From positions 1 to 10,844 of the forward strand of contig CAJXTM010000052.1 in NCBI GenBank assembly GCA_913061385.1: a DNA stretch of 10,844 bases, written 5' to 3'. The DNA comes from an uncultured Rhodopirellula sp. Its GTDB lineage: Bacteria > Planctomycetota > Planctomycetia > Pirellulales > Pirellulaceae. The notes under the pieces are model-generated. The model made no database searches. It was not told the DNA's origin and was given only the letters and a program-made list of their open reading frames with translations. A program made the translations under genes and the position numbers. This document shows, one piece after another, positions 7,522 to 10,844 of the stretch (positions are counted from its first letter, which is position 1; every line of letters starts with the position of its first letter).

Positions 7522-9038
7522 AGTCGTCAAATTCAGTCCGCAGTAATTCAGTCCGCAGTGACTCAGTCCGCAGTAATTCAGTCCGCAGTGACTCAGTCAG
7601 TGCGTGCAATCACCCTCGCTTAGCTCGGCGTGAAGCGTTGCAGATTGGGTCGATTGGTCTGCTGGGGATGGGGCTCAATCATTTGACTGGGTTGCGTCAG
7701 GCCGTGGCTGCCGACAATGGGCCATTACAAGGCAAAGCGAAGTCCTGCATCTTTATTTTTCTGTCGGGTGGTTTATCGCAGCATGAAAGCTTCGATATGA
7801 AGCCGAACGCTCCCGATATGATTCGCGGTGAATTCAAACCCATTTCGACAAAAACGCCGGGGTTTCAAATTTGTGAGCACCTGCCGATGTTGGCGGAACG
7901 CAGTGATCAGTGGTCACTTTGCCGGTCGTTGACCCACGGATCCAATGAGCATTCGGCCGGCCATCACATGATTTTGACGGGGCATTCACAATTGCCTCCA
8001 GGTTTCAAGCCGAATGAACCCAGTCGCACAGATCGCCCTTCCATTGCTGCGATCGCAGGGCGTGCAACGGCATCCACCAATAACCTGCCGCCTGCTGTCG
8101 TTCTGCCGGAAAGACTTGTGCACAATTCGGGCCGAGTGATTCCCGGGCAGGACGCAGGAGAAATGGGACCGCAGCATGATCCGTGGATGATTAGAGCTTC
8201 TCCGTTTCATGCAAAGTCCTATGGTGCTTTTCCTGCGTATGCATTTGATCATCAGGAACGTGGGAATCCAGATAAGCGAGTTTTTCAGGCACCGCAGTTG
8301 AGCTTGCCTCATGGGTTGGGGATGCAACAAGTCAAAGGCCGCTTGCAGCTCCTCGAAACACTGCAAAACCAGCGACGGAGTTTGGATGGGTTCGCAGAGA
8401 CACAGCAGTTTGACCGACTGCGGCAGGGAGCAATCGATCTGTTGACTGACTCGTCTGTACACCACGCTCTGGATGTTACCAATGCCGATGCAAAGTCGCT
8501 GGAACGATATGGCAATAACTCTTTTGGTTGGTCACTGCTAATGGCTCGGCGTCTGATTTCAACGGGAGTAAGCCTGGTGCAGGTGAATCTTGGAAATGAT
8601 GAGACATGGGACACGCATGGGAATGCGTTTCCGCACCTGAAGAATAAACTCTTGCCACCAACTGATCGTGCACTCTCGGCCTTGCTTGACGATCTCAATG
8701 CGACTGGGGAACTGGATGAAACCTTGGTCGTGATGGCGAGTGAGTTTGGGCGAACACCGCAGATCAGTTTGTTGGAGAAACATTATGAGTCGCCAGGCCG
8801 CGATCACTGGGGAGCGGTGCAGTCTGTCTGGTTCGCAGGTGGTGGCGTTCATGGTGGAAACGTGATTGGAGCGTCTGATGCGCAGGGTGGATATCCGAGC
8901 GAACAGCCTGTGACGCCCGAGAATTTCGCTGCGACGATCTATCGTGCCCTAGGGATTCCAGACACAGCAGTTTGGCATGACGCGGCCGATCGACCCCACC
9001 AGATTTACCATGGTCAGCCAATTCCCGGTCTCACGTGA
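7518..9038 (+). CDS. DUF1501 family protein, Tat-exported (right operon, second copy) with repeat N-terminus
   Basis: This 506-residue protein starts inside the stop of the preceding DUF1501 gene (ATGA). Residues 5-27 are a tandem pentapeptide run (NSVRS/DSVRS) placed before the Tat motif LARREALQIG (RR at 37-38) and the hydrophobic GSIGLLGMGL. Family landmarks are SGGLSQHESFDMKPNAPD at 83-100, WDTH at 364-367, SEFGRTP at 408-414, SPGRDHW at 425-431 and DRPHQIYHGQ near the end. Compared with the other two copies in the window, the first Asp of the GGxSxxDxxDPKP motif is Glu (E90) and GEFGRTP is SEFGRTP. These may be ordinary family variants or a sign of a different substrate. A cluster of His (THGSNEHSAGHH, 139-150) corresponds to a His-containing segment in the first copy. 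An exported metal-dependent hydrolase-like fold is expected; activity is unproven. Confidence 0.93.
   Translation: MKSSNSVRSNSVRSDSVRSNSVRSDSVSACNHPRLARREALQIGSIGLLGMGLNHLTGLRQAVAADNGPLQGKAKSCIFIFLSGGLSQHESFDMKPNAPDMIRGEFKPISTKTPGFQICEHLPMLAERSDQWSLCRSLTHGSNEHSAGHHMILTGHSQLPPGFKPNEPSRTDRPSIAAIAGRATASTNNLPPAVVLPERLVHNSGRVIPGQDAGEMGPQHDPWMIRASPFHAKSYGAFPAYAFDHQERGNPDKRVFQAPQLSLPHGLGMQQVKGRLQLLETLQNQRRSLDGFAETQQFDRLRQGAIDLLTDSSVHHALDVTNADAKSLERYGNNSFGWSLLMARRLISTGVSLVQVNLGNDETWDTHGNAFPHLKNKLLPPTDRALSALLDDLNATGELDETLVVMASEFGRTPQISLLEKHYESPGRDHWGAVQSVWFAGGGVHGGNVIGASDAQGGYPSEQPVTPENFAATIYRALGIPDTAVWHDAADRPHQIYHGQPIPGLT
7530..7598 (+). repeat. 15-bp in-frame tandem repeat coding NSVRS/DSVRS
   Basis: Four complete 15-base units and one 9-base partial unit lie head to tail: AATTCAGTCCGCAGT (7530, 7545 and 7575) alternating later with GACTCAGTCCGCAGT (7560), then GACTCAGTC (7590-7598). 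The unit length is five codons, so gain or loss of units keeps the frame. It codes for the hydrophilic, Arg-containing segment before the Tat twin arginine of the second DUF1501 protein. No spacers are present, so this is a minisatellite and not a CRISPR array. Confidence 0.92.
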
Positions 9039-9096
9039 GCGATCCGGTCCTCTTATTCACTTTTTCACCTGTAGCTTTGAACGCGAGTCGTTCGCG

Positions 9097-10796
9097 ATGA
9101 CGAACCTTAAATCAATGCAATTCAAAACACCCGACTTGTGCCACATGCGTTTTACTTTCGCGATTTGCATGCTACTGATATGTCTTGTCAGTGGCTCAGC
9201 AACAGCACAGTCCATTACCGCTGTTACACCCCAGTCAGTACAGCCAGGAGTTGTTGCCAAGTTGACCGTTGTTGGCAAGGGATTCGACTCAACCCTGCGT
9301 TTTCTCACTCGCTGTGATTCGCAAATAACCATTGAATCAGTCGAGCCAGAAAAAGCGGTCATTCAATTCACGGTGCCAGCAGAGACTCCGTTAGGGCCAA
9401 TCGGTTTGTGGGCAGCGACCAATGCAGGACCAGTCGCCCCCAGCATTCTCTTGATTGACGACCTGAGTGCGGTTTCGGATAACGGCAAGAATCATTCGAT
9501 TGCAACCGCGCAGAAGATTCCTGCCGCAATCGCCATTGACGGCAAGAGTGATGGCGCGACGCTCGACTATTACCAGATCCACGTAGATGAAAATCAATGG
9601 ATCACGGTTGAAGCACTCACGCAATGCCTCGCTTCGGCAATGGATCCTGCCATCAGATTACTGACTGTTGATGGAAAAGCTATTCTTGTGGCAGACGACG
9701 ATGGTGTGGGATCTGAATGTCGATTTCGCCATCAATTCAAAGCTGCAGGCGATTATGTGGTCGAGATCAAAGATAGCGGATATGCAGCTGGCGGAAGTTA
9801 TCACTTGCGGATTGGTGACTTTCCCTTGGTCAGCCATTGTTTTCCTCTTGCGGTAAAGCGTGGACAGGCGGCCACGGTCGATGTTTCGACGTTCGGAAAG
9901 CAAATTCCTGATCAACGCCAAGTTCCTCTGCAGAACGCGGTGTTCGATGAAGGTAGAAACCTTGCCTTTCGATTTGAAAATGGGCAGGCATCCGCTTGGC
10001 AATCGATTCATGTCAGTGCGGCGCCACAGTATACGGAAGGCGACGAAGCGAGTCCGTTAGTCTACCCGGTGGGTATCAACGGACGACTGGGTGTAGCAGG
10101 TGAACAAGATGAATACACAATTCAGGGGGTTAAGGATGAAACTGTTCGGTTTCGCTCAAAGACTCGCAGTCTTGGGGCAGCCACACTGTTAAAAATGCAG
10201 TTGGTGAATGATCAAGACAAGGTGGTGGCTGAGTCAAAAGTCACGGACGCGGACGAATGGATTTTTGACTACAAGTTTCCCAATGACGGATTGTTTCGCT
10301 TGCGGGCTTCGGACCTGTTGGGCCGCGGCGGTAAAGGTTTTGGTTACTTGGTGGAATTGATTCCCGCGGGCAACGTTGAGTTGTCGCTCAAACCTGATGC
10401 AAAAACCAAGGAAGAATTCGCGATTGAGCTCAAGCACGGAGCCTGTGTGCTGGACTTGCAGGTTGGGCGTTTCGGCTATGACGGCGAAGTGGAGCTTGCG
10501 TTCAGTCAGCCAGTTCAGGGCTTGCGGATTTTGAACCCGCGCGTGCCCGCAAAGGCCAAGGAAGTGAAAGTCTATTTGCTTGCTGATGAGTCGTGGAAGC
10601 CTGACAGTTCATCGCTGATAGAGCTGCGTGGAAAAGTTTCCGGCAAGGTCCCTGCAAAAGTGTCTCTCAACAGCTTGTCACTACATCGTATCAAACGCCC
10701 GCATGTTCCGTTTCCTGATGGATGGCGAGATGGAACGGTGTTGCTCAGTGGAACTGCTGCCGCTGCTGCGTATTATTCACTTGAGCCTGAGTCAGC
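9097..10796 (+). CDS. Exported protein with TIG-like and two PPC-like domains, 3'-truncated by contig end
   Basis: About 566 residues are visible before genomic sequence ends. From ATG 9097 a Sec signal is seen (FAICMLLICLVSGSATA, cleavage likely after residue 37). Then come a TIG/IPT-like domain at about 40-122 (ITAVTPQSVQPG, KLTVVGKGF), a clear PPC domain at about 132-243 (LDYYQIHV, MDPAIRLL, ADDDGVGSECRF, GDYVVEIKD, GGSYHLRIG), a second PPC-like domain at about 320-425 and an Ig-like C-terminal part. The same order occurs in the protein at 1771-3498. The frame extends back to an ATG at 8977 inside the DUF1501 gene, but 9097, 58 bases after that gene's stop, fits better; ATGs at 9115 and 9145 also precede the signal core. 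Beyond 10796 the frame reads adapter, giving a false tail of CLLYTSPSPRDRG and a false stop. The true C-terminus is unknown. A binding or scaffolding role is likely. Confidence 0.88.
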
Positions 10797-10844
10797 CTGT
10801 CTCTTATACACATCTCCGAGCCCACGAGACCGAGGCTGATCTCG
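10797..10844 (+). other. Illumina Nextera adapter (mosaic end, i7 N710 index, start of P7): artefact
   Basis: The bases from 10797 read CTGTCTCTTATACACATCT (the Tn5 mosaic end, 10797-10815), then CCGAGCCCACGAGAC (10816-10830), then CGAGGCTG (10831-10838), which is the Nextera i7 index N710, then ATCTCG (10839-10844), the first bases of the P7 segment. This is read-through adapter joined to genomic DNA at 10796/10797 and not biological sequence. Confidence 0.98.

Noticed and set aside
7530..7598. CRISPR-like repeat
   Set aside because: The units are 15 bases, directly adjacent with no spacers, and in frame within a coding gene; it is a tandem repeat.
8977..9096. Earlier start (ATG 8977) for the right-hand PPC protein
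   Set aside because: It would overlap the end of the DUF1501 gene by 62 bases and add about 40 residues before the signal peptide; the ATG at 9097 after the stop is simpler.
10797..10839. True C-terminus and stop codon of the right-hand PPC protein
   Set aside because: These codons lie in Nextera adapter sequence; the gene is truncated by the contig end.

Overview
The window looks like a piece of a planctomycete chromosome, most likely of the Pirellulaceae/Pirellulales (Rhodopirellula-like) type. This rests on gene content: three DUF1501 proteins with twin-arginine signals, a Big_2/DUF1549-type cytochrome-like protein running off the left edge, and two exported proteins with PPC-like domains. 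These families are expanded and clustered in planctomycetes and rare together elsewhere. The placement is inferred from protein families, not from a marker gene. No rRNA, tRNA, CRISPR array, transposase or phage gene was seen.

Layout: two divergent operons flank a 339-bp non-coding stretch (5749-6087). Leftward, in order of transcription, are a DUF1501 protein (5748-4405), a six-bladed PD40/TolB-like propeller protein (4370-3498), a TIG/PPC-like exported protein (3498-1771) and a partial Big_2/DUF1549(/DUF1553) haem-motif protein (from 1774 past the left edge). These genes are joined by a TAATG junction and an ATGA junction. Rightward are two tandem DUF1501 proteins (6088-7521 and 7518-9038, ATGA overlap) and a second TIG/PPC-like exported protein (from 9097), cut by the end of the contig. 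The two operons are partial mirror images built from paralogous parts.

How they may work together (inference): every gene has a Tat or Sec-type export signal, so the products should act outside the cytoplasm. DUF1501 proteins belong to the alkaline phosphatase/sulfatase-like superfamily, the DUF1549 protein carries CX4CH and CXXCH motifs, and the PPC and propeller proteins look like binding or scaffolding modules. An exported hydrolase-plus-redox/scaffold assembly is plausible, but no substrate can be named from sequence.

Artefact: the last 48 bases (10797-10844) are Illumina Nextera adapter, including the N710 index and the first bases of P7. Genomic sequence ends at 10796, and the stop codon that seems to close the last gene is not real.
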